Shown in pieces: positions 24,765-34,143 of a DNA stretch of 44,272 nt. The number at the start of each line of letters is the position of its first letter. The stretch's first letter is position 1. The DNA is taken from NCBI GenBank assembly GCA_012516855.1, contig JAAYWB010000045.1:1-44272 (forward strand), given 5' to 3'. The notes beneath the pieces are model-generated. The model was given only the letters and a program-made list of their open reading frames with translations. It was not told where the DNA came from and did no database searches. The DNA comes from Candidatus Cloacimonadota bacterium. Its GTDB lineage: Bacteria > Cloacimonadota > Cloacimonadia > Cloacimonadales > Cloacimonadaceae. Position numbers and translations under genes: made by a program.

Positions 24765-26468
24765 ATGACGTTTCTTGACTTCCTGAACCTTGTTGGCGGC
24801 CTCGCGCTCTTCATCTACGGTATGAACATGATGAGCGAAAACCTGCAGGCCGTGGCCGGAAACGAGATGCGCCGCATCCTCAAGAAGATCACCAACACAC
24901 CCTTCAAAGGCGTTCTGGTGGGCGTTGCCATCACCGGCGTCATCCAGAGCAGTTCAGCCACCACCGTGATGCTCATCGGCCTGGTCAACGCCGGGATAAT
25001 GACCCTGCAGCAGGCCGTCGGAGTGGTGATGGGCGCCAATATCGGCACCACCGTCACCGCCCAGCTCATCGCCTTTAACATCGGCGACGTCGCCCTGGCT
25101 TTCGTGATCGTCGGCGTGGTGGGAACCTTCCTCAAGCGCAGCCGCAGAATGGAACACTGGAGCCTGATCATTCTGGGCTTCGGCCTCCTGTTCGTGGGTC
25201 TGAACCTGATGTCAGCATCCGTCGCGGTCTTGAAGGATTCGTCTTTTGCCAGGCAAATTCTAGCCCGGGCGGCGGATTACCCTCTGCTGGCCATTCTGGC
25301 CGGAGCGCTCTTCACCATGATCATCCAGAGTTCCTCCGCTTCAGTGGGTATCGTGATGGTTCTGGCCACCAACGGCCTCATCTCCTTTGAGGGCGCCATG
25401 TATCTGGTTTACGGCGACAACATCGGTACCACGATCACCGCCTGGCTAGCCGGCTTGGGGGCGAACAACACTGCCAAAAGGGTGGCCCTGGTCCACACTT
25501 TGTTCAACATCATCGGAACGGTCGTCATCGCCACGCTCACCTATCAGGGAATTTACAAGGTTTTCATCAACGCCATCACTCCCGGAAACGTTTATCTGGG
25601 GGAAAACATGGGCCGCCATATCGCCAACGCCCATACCTTCTTCAACGTCCTGAACACTCTCTGGATGCTGCCTTTCGCCGGGCTCCTCGCCAAACTGGCG
25701 GAACGCATGATTCCCAAAGACCCCGAGGACCTGGTCTCCTTGGGCGAACCTAAACACCTGAACTACCATCTGATACACGATTCGCAGCTCGCCATCGACC
25801 AATCCATCAAAGAAATGCGCGAAATGCTGCGCCTCGTGCGCCTCGGCCTCTTCGTTTCCTATGAAGCTTTCCGAGACAAGAATTACAAAAAGCAAATCCG
25901 CGTATCCCGCATCGAAAGTGCCATCGACCACCTCCAGCGTGAAATCACCCGCTACCTGGTGACCGTGAACGAGCGCACCAACGCCCAGACGATCATCCAA
26001 AAAATCCCCGCCCTCCTCCACAGCGTGAACGACATCGAAAAGATCGGCGACTTCACCGAGGAGGTCAACCGCATCCTCAACTACCAGATACCTGCCCAAA
26101 AAGACAGCCTCTCCCCGGAATTCCGGGCCATGATAGACGACTTTCACAGCCGCGTTATCGAGATGCTGGACCTCTCCATCGAGTACATTGAGGAATTCAA
26201 GCCCGTTTACACCTTTAAGATAATTGAGCTCGAAGGCCGCATCAATGAACTGCACCACAGCCTCCGCGCCAAGATAATGAAACAGATCCAAAACGCGGCC
26301 TGCGACCCCGTTGGAGGGCTTAACACCATCGACTACATCGACGCCATGGAGCTCATTGCCGACAAGCTCAAAAACCTCGTAAAGGCCGGTACTTACAACT
26401 TCATCTACAACGTGGACATCCTGGAAACGGATGAGGACAACCATCCGGTAACGCCGAACAAAAGCTGA
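24765..26468 (+). CDS. Na/Pi cotransporter family protein with PhoU-like C-terminal domain
   Basis: 567 aa. The N-terminal half (about 1-320) has eight or so membrane helices and the two family repeats with QSSSATTVM and QSSSASVGIVM, each followed by GANIGTT or GDNIGTT. The C-terminal part (about 350-550) is a helical PhoU-like domain. The family (PNaS, NptA/YjbB-like) moves phosphate with sodium, in or out. With PhnDC it is one of two phosphorus-linked transport loci in this window, and it uses the sodium gradient that a decarboxylase pump would build. Upstream GGAG is 12 nt from the ATG, rather far. Confidence 0.92.
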   Translation: MTFLDFLNLVGGLALFIYGMNMMSENLQAVAGNEMRRILKKITNTPFKGVLVGVAITGVIQSSSATTVMLIGLVNAGIMTLQQAVGVVMGANIGTTVTAQLIAFNIGDVALAFVIVGVVGTFLKRSRRMEHWSLIILGFGLLFVGLNLMSASVAVLKDSSFARQILARAADYPLLAILAGALFTMIIQSSSASVGIVMVLATNGLISFEGAMYLVYGDNIGTTITAWLAGLGANNTAKRVALVHTLFNIIGTVVIATLTYQGIYKVFINAITPGNVYLGENMGRHIANAHTFFNVLNTLWMLPFAGLLAKLAERMIPKDPEDLVSLGEPKHLNYHLIHDSQLAIDQSIKEMREMLRLVRLGLFVSYEAFRDKNYKKQIRVSRIESAIDHLQREITRYLVTVNERTNAQTIIQKIPALLHSVNDIEKIGDFTEEVNRILNYQIPAQKDSLSPEFRAMIDDFHSRVIEMLDLSIEYIEEFKPVYTFKIIELEGRINELHHSLRAKIMKQIQNAACDPVGGLNTIDYIDAMELIADKLKNLVKAGTYNFIYNVDILETDEDNHPVTPNKS

Positions 26469-26560
26469 AGCTGCCAGTGGTTCTGTGAATAAGTCTAACT
26501 GGCTATATTAGAAGGCTTTCTTCCAACCACCTTTACGCCTTCTTAGCCGTCTCAAGTTTG

Positions 26561-26650
26561 CCTGCCCTTAGCTTCCCTCCATCCTCCCGCCTGAAATGCG
26601 GGAACTCCGCGGGAGGCGGATCTGTGGCGCGCGGAATGGGGTTAAGCAGG
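26561..26650. repeat. Hairpin repeat, degenerate R1-like copy 5
   Basis: Outer arms CCTGC...GCAGG (26561/26650), inner perfect 8-bp arms CCTCCCGC (26583-26590)/GCGGGAGG (26609-26616), enclosing CTGAAATGCGGG, which resembles the R1 core. It lies in the gap 26469-26743 between the convergent Na/Pi and lysS genes; no gene is visible there. It might serve as a two-way terminator. Confidence 0.45.
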
Positions 26651-26743
26651 AAACGAAGTTGCGGTTCCCGGGGGACGGGGAAGGGTTAAAGAATTACCGC
26701 TGAAACCGCGGAAGGGTAAGGGGCTGAGGGCGGAAGGCGGAGC

Positions 26744-28240
26744 TTATTCCGGCTTCATTTGGGGGAAGAGGATAACCTCTTTGATGGAGTCGTTTTCGGT
26801 GAGCAGCATCACCAGTCGGTCGATCCCGATTCCGAGTCCGCCCATTGGGGGCATCCCGTATTCGAGGGCTTCGAGGAAGTCCTCATCAACGGTTTGGGCC
26901 TCTTCGTCGCCAAGGGCGCGGAGGGCGGCCTGGGCTTCGAGGCGGGCGCGTTGGTCGATGGGGTCGTTCAGCTCGCTGAAGGCGTTGGCGAATTCGTGTC
27001 CGGCGATCATCAGTTCAAAGCGGTCAGCGAGCAGGGGATTGTCGGCTTTGGCTTTGGCGAGGGGGGAGATTTCCTTGGGAAAATCGGTCACGAAAGTCGG
27101 CTGGACCAGCTTTTCCTCCACAAATTCCTCATAGATGAGGGCAATCAGTTTCCCCACTCCGGAACCGGGCGGGATTTCGATTTTCCGTTCCCTGCAGAAG
27201 GCGGTGGCTTTGCCCAAATCCATGTCTGCCAGGTCGATTCCGGCGTATTCTGCCACCAGCTCGGTCATCGGGGCCCGGGTGAAGGGTTTGGACAGGTCGA
27301 TGCTATGCCCGCGGAAAACGAATTCCTTTTGGCTCAAGACGTCGATGGCCAGATGGCGGATGAGGTTTTCGGTGAGGTTCATCATCCCCTCGAGGTCAGA
27401 ATAGGCCTCATAGACCTCGAGCATGGTGAATTCCGGGTTGTGGACGCGGTCCATGCCCTCGTTCCGGAAATCCTTGCCGAGTTCGTAAACGCTCTCGAAG
27501 CCGCCCACGATCAGGCGTTTGAGATATAGTTCCGTGGCGATCCGCAGATAGAGGTCGGTATCCAGCGTGTTGTGGTGGGTAACGAAGGGACGGGCGTTCG
27601 CGCCGCCGTAGAGGGGCTGGAGCACAGGGGTTTCGACTTCTGTGAAGCCGCGGGTGTCCAGAAAGACGCGGATGGCGGTGATGATCTTCGCGCGGCAGAT
27701 GAAGACGTCGCGGTGGGAAGGGTTGAGCAGCAGGTCCAGATAGCGTTTGCGGTAGCGAAGCTCGATATCGGAAAACTCGTCGTAGCGAATGGTTTTCCCG
27801 TTTTCCACCTTTTCCTTCACGGCTGGCAGGGGCCGGATGTTCTTGGAGAGCAGCGTCACCCGCGCCGCTTTGATGGAATATTCGCCGGACTGGGTATTGA
27901 ACATGGTCCCACTTATCTGAACGAAATCGCCGGGGTCACAGAGCTTGAAAAGCTCGTAGTTCTCTTCTCCCACAAGGTTTTGGGCCACGTAAACCTGGAT
28001 CTTTCCGCTGGCGTCCTCAAGGTTTCCAAAACCCAGCTTGCCCTGGCGGCGCATGGCCACAAGGCGTCCCGCGAGCGTTACTTCGCGCTCCGAGGCGATC
28101 CATTCCTCCCGGCCTTCAAGCACCTCCGAGATGAGATGGGAGCGTTCCGACTTAATGGGATAGGGGTCTATCCCAAGTTCGCGCAACTTGGCCAGTTTCT
28201 GCTTGCGCAGCTTTACGAACTGGTTGTCCTTGGGCTGCAT
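26744..28240 (-). CDS. lysS: Lysyl-tRNA synthetase, class II
   Basis: 498 aa. N-terminal OB-fold anticodon domain (about 55-150) and a class II catalytic core with motif 2 (FRNEGMDRVHNPEFTMLE) and motif 3 (GGLGIGIDRLVMLLT). Length and motifs fit the bacterial LysS enzyme. It follows rpsA by 9 bp and has no clear Shine-Dalgarno, so coupling to rpsA translation is likely. Confidence 0.97.
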   Translation of the reverse strand: MQPKDNQFVKLRKQKLAKLRELGIDPYPIKSERSHLISEVLEGREEWIASEREVTLAGRLVAMRRQGKLGFGNLEDASGKIQVYVAQNLVGEENYELFKLCDPGDFVQISGTMFNTQSGEYSIKAARVTLLSKNIRPLPAVKEKVENGKTIRYDEFSDIELRYRKRYLDLLLNPSHRDVFICRAKIITAIRVFLDTRGFTEVETPVLQPLYGGANARPFVTHHNTLDTDLYLRIATELYLKRLIVGGFESVYELGKDFRNEGMDRVHNPEFTMLEVYEAYSDLEGMMNLTENLIRHLAIDVLSQKEFVFRGHSIDLSKPFTRAPMTELVAEYAGIDLADMDLGKATAFCRERKIEIPPGSGVGKLIALIYEEFVEEKLVQPTFVTDFPKEISPLAKAKADNPLLADRFELMIAGHEFANAFSELNDPIDQRARLEAQAALRALGDEEAQTVDEDFLEALEYGMPPMGGLGIGIDRLVMLLTENDSIKEVILFPQMKPE

Positions 28241-28249
28241 CTATATGGT

Positions 28250-29767
28250 CTATAAGTCTTTGAAAGGATTGTCGTCCGAGGTGTCCTGCTTCTGGCTGGC
28301 GTAGCGGCGCCATTCCTCATCGGCGCGGGAACGTCCGCCGCGGCGGGGACGGCTGGGGTCGTAAGGTTCGCGGGAATCGCGCCGTTCGTCGGAACGACGG
28401 TCGTCAGAGCGGCGGCGCTGTTCCACAAGCTCGCCGGGCTGGCGGTCGGTGTAGTCTAGGGTGAGGCGGTGGCCTTCGCGGTCGATGGCGGTTACCATGA
28501 GCTCAACCTCGTCGCCGGGCTTGAAATTGTCCTTGTCGCGAACCCTGGAGCGGGGCAGCAGGCCGGTGATGCCTTCGGCGATGGTTACAAAGACGCCGAA
28601 ATTGGTGACGCTTTCAACCTTGCCGGTGAAGGGGGTTTCCAGCGTGACCACTTCGTCGATCTGGTCCCAAGGGTCGGCTTGCAGGGCGCGCAGGGAAAGG
28701 GATATCTTCTGGGTGTCGGCATCGATGCGCAACACCTGGACCTCCACGAAATCGCCTTCCTTGAGCATTTCGCGGGGATGGGAAACGCTGCGGTTGCGGC
28801 TCATTTCCGAAACGGGGATGAGGCCTTCCACGCCGGGTTTGATCTCTGCAAAGGCGCCAAAATTGTGGAGGCGAAGGATGCGGCAGTTGATGGTGTCGCC
28901 TTCCTTGATTTCCTTAACCAGTTGTTCAAAGGGGTTTTCCATCAGGGCTTTCATCGAAAGGGAGAGCTTTTCGCCCTTGATGTCCAGGATTTTCACTTCC
29001 ACTTCCTGGCCCTGCTTGAGGACGTCCTGGGGCTTCACGACGTGCTGCCAGGAAATCTCGGAGACGTGCATCAGGCCTTCGATGCCGCCCAGATCGACAA
29101 AGGCGCCGAAGCTGGTCATGCGCATCACCTTGCCGGTTACGACGGAGCCGATCTCAAGCTTTTTGAGGGCTTCAGCCTTCCTCTCGTTTTCCTCGGCTTC
29201 CAAAAGCTGGCGACGGGAAACCACCACGCGGCGGCAATTTTCGGAACACTCGATCACCATGAAATCCAAGGTTTTGCCGATGTAGTCAATATTCGCGTCA
29301 CCGCCCCGCATGCTCATCTGGGAAATGGGGCAGAAAGCGCGGGCGCCGAGGACATCGACGTTGAACCCGCCCTTGGTGACTGAGTAAACTTTGCCGGCAA
29401 CCGGGATTTTGCGCTCGAAAGCGTCGAGTAGTGACTGTTTGTCCACATATTGCTTGGTAAGGCTTTTGCCGATGACGAATCCCTGGTCGTTGCTGTCAAC
29501 GATGTAACCTTTGAGGGTGTCGCCGACGGCGTAGGGCAGCTCGCCCTTTTCGTCGGCAAATTCGCCGTTTTCGGCATAGGCGTCGAACTTGCCGCCCAGG
29601 CTCAGGATCATGTGATTGTCACCGATACTGATGATGGGGGCTTCAACGACGTCGCCTTTTTTGAATTCCGCTGTGGTTTGGAAAGATTCTTCGAGCATGC
29701 GAAGATATTCTTCCCGCATTTCTTTCAAAGCAGCTTTGCTGCTGGTTTCACGCACCTTGTCTGACAT
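28250..29767 (-). CDS. rpsA: 30S ribosomal protein S1
   Basis: 505 aa with five S1 OB-fold repeats (about 34-100, 115-190, 205-278, 290-370, 380-445), of which the third and fourth carry the classic FGAFVDLGG-IEGLMHVSEIS and FGAFAEI-GVEGLIPVSEMS wording. The C-terminal 60 residues are an Arg/Asp-rich low-complexity tail (RRRSDDRRSDERR), probably RNA-binding. E. coli S1 has six repeats; the sixth is replaced here by this tail. It recruits mRNA to the 30S subunit, which matters because several genes here have weak ribosome binding sites. AGGAG precedes the ATG. Confidence 0.93.
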   Translation of the reverse strand: MSDKVRETSSKAALKEMREEYLRMLEESFQTTAEFKKGDVVEAPIISIGDNHMILSLGGKFDAYAENGEFADEKGELPYAVGDTLKGYIVDSNDQGFVIGKSLTKQYVDKQSLLDAFERKIPVAGKVYSVTKGGFNVDVLGARAFCPISQMSMRGGDANIDYIGKTLDFMVIECSENCRRVVVSRRQLLEAEENERKAEALKKLEIGSVVTGKVMRMTSFGAFVDLGGIEGLMHVSEISWQHVVKPQDVLKQGQEVEVKILDIKGEKLSLSMKALMENPFEQLVKEIKEGDTINCRILRLHNFGAFAEIKPGVEGLIPVSEMSRNRSVSHPREMLKEGDFVEVQVLRIDADTQKISLSLRALQADPWDQIDEVVTLETPFTGKVESVTNFGVFVTIAEGITGLLPRSRVRDKDNFKPGDEVELMVTAIDREGHRLTLDYTDRQPGELVEQRRRSDDRRSDERRDSREPYDPSRPRRGGRSRADEEWRRYASQKQDTSDDNPFKDL

Positions 29768-30414
29768 AACTATCTCCTAAGGACATTTCAGAAAGACCAC
29801 GATTTCCGTGACCCCTTTTTTGTAAAGGATTTTTATTGCGGCAAAAGGACAGGGCAAGGATAAACATTCTGACCTGATGAACATTTCTCCCATGAAGAAA
29901 AGGGAGTTCAAAGAGTGCGTGGAGAGGTTGATAGACAGGGAGGCCGTATCAGTGGATGTTCAAAATAAACCAAACAGAGCACCCAATCTTTATATACTGG
30001 AAGGCAGCATCATGGAAACATAGAAAGCGCCGCAAGATACAAGTTAACCAATACTGCTCCAGCATGGTGGGGAGGCTTCTAGCATCCACACAATTACGAA
30101 AATTCACTACCCCGATTATTAGGGTGTGAATTTTGTGAATTTTCATCACCTCCTGGTGTTTTCCAACTACGCTGGAGTCGAGTGAGGAACAAGCTTCTAC
30201 TACAGCAATTCCACTTGCTCTCATTTTCATAGGGATAAACTGATTAAACGGATTGACGGATTCTTGGTTCTCTTTTCAAATCGAGCTATTGATCGATGGA
30301 GACATTGACCTTCCACTCAGCCTGGCGTACAGCGAACGCAGTGAGCATGGACGCCAGAGACGGTGAAGTGACGGGGACAAACAGGCGGCTTGGCGGAATG
30401 GCTGAAAAATGAAC
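29768..30414. other. Intergenic region between divergent rpsA and glycerate kinase
   Basis: About 650 bp without a convincing gene. A 43-codon frame on the plus strand at 29892-30023 (MKKREFKECVERLIDREAV...) has credible amino-acid content but no ribosome binding site; it may be a gene remnant. A hairpin AAAATTCAC...GTGAATTTT lies near 30098-30143. An R2 half-unit is at 30322-30357. The minus-strand frame 29949-30230 looks like chance. Confidence 0.4.
30322..30357 (+). repeat. R2 half element (solo hairpin unit)
   Basis: CTGGCGT...ACGCCAG perfect 7-bp termini enclosing ACAGCGAACGCAGTGAGCATGG. It matches the left unit of the 96-bp R2 copies at 7346 and 44272 (read in reverse), but the second inverted unit is absent. 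Confidence 0.6.
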
Positions 30415-30443
30415 TTGACTAAATCCTTTCCTGCTTTTCTAAT
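30415..30443 (+). promoter_or_regulatory. Putative promoter of the glycerate kinase-lptD operon
   Basis: TTGACT (30415-30420), 17 bp, TCTAAT (30438-30443), 22 bp before the GTG start at 30466. One of the two best promoter matches in the window. Confidence 0.7.
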
Positions 30444-30465
30444 GATTTAAAATACGTTTTAGGTA

Positions 30466-31737
30466 GTGAAATTGAGCAGTCTTCACCATCAGGTTTACCA
30501 GAGCTACATTCAATCGATGCACCGCTTCTGTCAGTATCCGGTGCTAGCTGAGGGCCTCCGGCAGGCGGAGCTTGGGATCCGCGTGAAACTTTTGGCCATC
30601 GGAAAGGCGGCTTGGAAAATGGCGGCTGTGAGCGTTAACGCCCTGGCAGAAAGGAACATTAAGGCCGAGGGGCTGGTGCTCACCAAGCCCGGCCTCAGCC
30701 ACGGCGATATCCCCGGCCTGGCCATCCTCTCCGGTGGCCATCCGCTGCCTAATGAAAACAGCCTGGCCTCCAGCTCGCGAATCGCCGCCTGGCTGAAGAA
30801 ACTGAGCGCCAAAGATGACCTGGTGATCCTGCTTTCCGGAGGCAGCTCCGCGCTCTTTGAACTGCTGCCCGAAGGATTCGACCTGGCCGACCTGGCCACG
30901 GAACACAAGCTCCTGCTCCACAGTGGAAAAGACATCGCCGAGATCAACCGCGGGCGCACAGGGCTTTCCCTAGTGAAGGGCGGCAGGGCTCTCGAACTCA
31001 CCAAAGCCCGGAGGATAAAGGTTTTCGCCGTTTCCGACGTGGAGGGAAACGACCCCCAGGTATTGGGCTCAGGGCCGTTCACACCAGCGGAACCGGGTGA
31101 AAAAACAGCCGACGGCTGGCGCTATAAACTTTGGACCAAACAGATCGAATACAACATCGTGGCGGACAATCAGGGCTTTCGCGAACTTTTTGCCAAAGAC
31201 TTGCGCGAAAAGGGCTTCCGGGTGCTGGTGGAAGAATCATTTCAGGGCCGTCCTCTGCCCAAGCTGGCCAACCAAATCAAAGAGATCCTGCGGCGGACAA
31301 GGAGTCCCAGATACAGGCTGCGTCCGCCCTTCATTAAAATCCTGGGCGGCGAGTCACCGCTGAAAGTGAGCGGCGAAGGCCTCGGCGGCCGCTGCAGCCA
31401 TCTGGCGCTGATGCTGGTGCGCTATCTGGCCAAACAGGAGGAAACTGCCCTGTTTTGCTTCGCCACCGACGGCTGCGACAACGTTTCCGGCAGCGGCGGA
31501 GCCTGGTCCGACAGCAACACCCTGGCCCAGCTCAAGGCCGCGGGAATCAACCTCGCCGCCGCCATCAGGAAGTGCGACAGCTATACCGCCCTGAAATCGG
31601 TCAACCACCTCCTCCCCGCCCCGCTTCTCGCCACCAACGTGAACGACATCCACGTCCTCAGCGTGGGCTACAGCCTGCAAAGCCCCTGTCCATCCAGGGA
31701 CTGGGAAGCGATGGATATCTTTGACGAATTGGTCTGA
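30466..31737 (+). CDS. Glycerate 2-kinase (DUF4147/MOFRL family)
   Basis: 423 aa. N-terminal DUF4147 domain with LLAIGKAAWKMA, SGGHPLPNENS, LLSGGSSALFELLPEG and EINRGRTGLSLVKGG; C-terminal MOFRL domain with LGGESPLKVSGEGLGGR and CFATDGCDNVSGSGGAWSD. This is the type II glycerate kinase that makes 2-phosphoglycerate. GTG 30466 is only 3 nt from AGG; a TTG at 30472 has better spacing to the same AGG, so the start may lie two codons later. It leads an operon of envelope and RNA genes with no clear functional relation. Confidence 0.88.
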   Translation: MKLSSLHHQVYQSYIQSMHRFCQYPVLAEGLRQAELGIRVKLLAIGKAAWKMAAVSVNALAERNIKAEGLVLTKPGLSHGDIPGLAILSGGHPLPNENSLASSSRIAAWLKKLSAKDDLVILLSGGSSALFELLPEGFDLADLATEHKLLLHSGKDIAEINRGRTGLSLVKGGRALELTKARRIKVFAVSDVEGNDPQVLGSGPFTPAEPGEKTADGWRYKLWTKQIEYNIVADNQGFRELFAKDLREKGFRVLVEESFQGRPLPKLANQIKEILRRTRSPRYRLRPPFIKILGGESPLKVSGEGLGGRCSHLALMLVRYLAKQEETALFCFATDGCDNVSGSGGAWSDSNTLAQLKAAGINLAAAIRKCDSYTALKSVNHLLPAPLLATNVNDIHVLSVGYSLQSPCPSRDWEAMDIFDELV

Positions 31738-31752
31738 CACCCCCATACCACG

Positions 31753-34143
31753 ATGAGAAGATTGGCGCTGCTCCTCACTTTGCTTCTGGCTTTGGGCTGG
31801 ACCTGGCTGCCGGCGCAGGAGGAAACCGAGCTTCCCGCGTCCGTGGCTCCCGCCGATTCGTTGCTGAAAACCCCGGCCCCAGAGGATTCCCTATTTTACG
31901 CAGCTGACAGCCTGGCCTACAACCACGCGCTGGAACAAATCCGTCTCTACGGCAACACCAGCATCACCTACCAGACTTTCGAGATCAGTAGCGATTCGCT
32001 TTTGGTGGACCTCAAAAACAACCTCGCCTTCAGCCAGGGCAACACCGTGATGCGGGACGGCGACCAGATCATCCTGGGCGACGACGTGGCCTACGACATA
32101 GACAGCCAGACAGGTTCTCTTTCCGGCGGTATCAGCCGGATGGAGAAAAGCTACTACACAGGCGAGGAAATCCGCAAAATCAGCTCCGATGCTTACGACG
32201 TGGACAACGGCAGCTTCACCACCTGCGAGAACGAGGAGCCGGATTTCTGGTTCACCGCCAAAAAGCTGCGGATTTTCCGGGGTGACAAAATCGTGGGCAA
32301 ACCTGTGGTCGCCTACGTGAACCACCTGCCCGTCTTCTATTTCCCCTTCATCGTGGTGCCGCTCCAAAGCGGACGCAAACCGGGTTTCCTGATTCCCCAA
32401 CCGGGCTACAACAACATCGACGGTAAGTTTTTCCGCGATATCGCCTGGTATTATCCCTACAAAGACTACGCGGACCTCATCCTGAGCCTGGACCTTTACG
32501 AGCGGACAGGCTGGCGCGCTGAGCTCCAGCTTGACTACCTGCGCCGCTATCTACTGAACGGCAGCCTCGACGCTGCCTTCCAACGCAGGTCAGGCGGCAG
32601 CCAGACCTTCAACGACTGGTCGCTGCAAGCCACTCACCATCAGGAATTGGGCAACCGTGCCACCTTCGACGCCAACGTGGATTTCGTAAGCAACAAACGC
32701 ATCTGGGAAGGAAGCTCCGACATCGACGAAAGCCTGGCCCAAACGGTCACCTCCTCCCTTTCCTACCGCCAGCCGCTGCTGGGCTCGTATCTGAACATCG
32801 GAGCATCCTACACCGAAGACCTGATCAACAGTCGCGGCACGATCTCGCTGCCCTCGGCCTCTTTCGCCCTGCCCACCCGGCCGCTCTATGAGCTTTTCTA
32901 CAAGCCGGAACGCAGCTCTGACGCCTGGTGGAGCAACCTCAACTACAGCTACAACCTGCGCCTGGACCACAGCGGCAGCCTTTACTCCAGCGACCGTCAG
33001 TTCATGGATTACGTCTGGAACAACCGCTTCGCCCCGGGGGATTCAGTCTGGCACAACTTCGGGATCAAGCACCAGCTTGGCCTTTCCTACAACTGGAAGG
33101 CCTTCGGCTGGCTGGGTCTGCAGCACGGCGCCCGCTACAACGAGGCCTGGTTTGACCGCGACAAAAACGGCAACACCCTGGTACGCGGCAACGACTACAA
33201 CGCTTACACCAACGCCAACTTCAACATCTACGGCATCCGCAACTTCAAGAAGGGCTGGCTCAAATCCCTGCGCCACATCGTCACGCCCAACGCCGGGATA
33301 AGCTTCAATCCTGATTTCAGCGCCAATTCACGCTTCTACAGCTTCGGCGGGGTCGGGCTGCTCAATTCCGCCCGCTCGGCAAATCTCAACCTTTCACTGG
33401 ACCAGAAATGGCAGATCAAGTTCGGCAAAGACGACCGCAAGATAAACGATGTGTTCAGCCTCAACAGCCGCAGTTCGGCCAATCTGCTGAATCCTTCCGC
33501 CAAGCCCTTCCAAACCATCTCACACACGGCGGCTTTCCGTCCCGGCAGCTTCAGCCTGGGCAACCTCAGGTTTCCCGGCACCAAAACGAAGCTAGAAGGG
33601 CTTTCTCTGGCCTATTCTGCCCAGTTCAGCCTGAGCCACAGCCCCTACGGAGTGAGCTGGGACGACTGGAAAATCAGCAACCAGTATTTCTCCCAGGGCC
33701 TCACCCTAACAGGCTCCGCGCCCTATCAGGATTATTTTCCCAAAGCCAAAAACCGCATTTTCGACCCCTACCAGAAAGCGGACAGCCTCCAGTTTTTCGC
33801 GCAGACGCTCTCCGAAGCCGAATCCAGCAACACCTGGAGGATAGCCCTTTCCCACGATTTGAGCGCCACTGCCGACCTTTTCGACCCCATTTCCCAAAGC
33901 CTTCGTCTGGATAGCTCTTTCCGCCTCACCAAAAACTGGAGCGTGGCTTATGGCAGCTATTTCAACCTGAAAACCGGAGAACAGCTTTCACAGTCCATCC
34001 GAGTTTCCCGCGACCTGCACTGCTGGAAGCTTGAACTCAGCTACACCCGCCGCAACGATTACTGGGAGTACAAAGTGGCGCTGTTCAACCTGGCCCTGCC
34101 GGACGCCCTGAGGTTCCAAACCAGTGACAGCAAAAGCTTTTAG
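31753..34143 (+). CDS. lptD: LPS-assembly protein LptD-like outer membrane protein
   Basis: 796 aa. Signal peptide (1-21, LPAQ) is followed by an OstA/LptA-like jellyroll (about 45-190; YNHALEQIRLYGNTSITYQ, LSGGISRMEKSYYTGEEI, FTTCENEEPDFWF) and a large beta-barrel region to the C-terminus (GRKPGFLIPQPGY, many alternating Tyr/Asn strands). This is the layout of LptD, which inserts LPS into the outer leaflet. The four cysteines of E. coli LptD are not all present, so a different disulfide arrangement is expected. 15 bp after the kinase; ends overlapping gmhB, whose heptose product fits LPS making. Confidence 0.85.
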   Translation: MRRLALLLTLLLALGWTWLPAQEETELPASVAPADSLLKTPAPEDSLFYAADSLAYNHALEQIRLYGNTSITYQTFEISSDSLLVDLKNNLAFSQGNTVMRDGDQIILGDDVAYDIDSQTGSLSGGISRMEKSYYTGEEIRKISSDAYDVDNGSFTTCENEEPDFWFTAKKLRIFRGDKIVGKPVVAYVNHLPVFYFPFIVVPLQSGRKPGFLIPQPGYNNIDGKFFRDIAWYYPYKDYADLILSLDLYERTGWRAELQLDYLRRYLLNGSLDAAFQRRSGGSQTFNDWSLQATHHQELGNRATFDANVDFVSNKRIWEGSSDIDESLAQTVTSSLSYRQPLLGSYLNIGASYTEDLINSRGTISLPSASFALPTRPLYELFYKPERSSDAWWSNLNYSYNLRLDHSGSLYSSDRQFMDYVWNNRFAPGDSVWHNFGIKHQLGLSYNWKAFGWLGLQHGARYNEAWFDRDKNGNTLVRGNDYNAYTNANFNIYGIRNFKKGWLKSLRHIVTPNAGISFNPDFSANSRFYSFGGVGLLNSARSANLNLSLDQKWQIKFGKDDRKINDVFSLNSRSSANLLNPSAKPFQTISHTAAFRPGSFSLGNLRFPGTKTKLEGLSLAYSAQFSLSHSPYGVSWDDWKISNQYFSQGLTLTGSAPYQDYFPKAKNRIFDPYQKADSLQFFAQTLSEAESSNTWRIALSHDLSATADLFDPISQSLRLDSSFRLTKNWSVAYGSYFNLKTGEQLSQSIRVSRDLHCWKLELSYTRRNDYWEYKVALFNLALPDALRFQTSDSKSF

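Noticed and set aside
26759-29383. Long plus-strand frames opposite lysS and rpsA
   Set aside because: Their peptides are Val/Gly/Phe/His-rich shadows of strongly recognised minus-strand genes.
29892-30023. 43-codon frame in the rpsA upstream region
   Set aside because: Amino-acid content is plausible, but there is no Shine-Dalgarno, no promoter and no recognisable family; kept only as a possible remnant.
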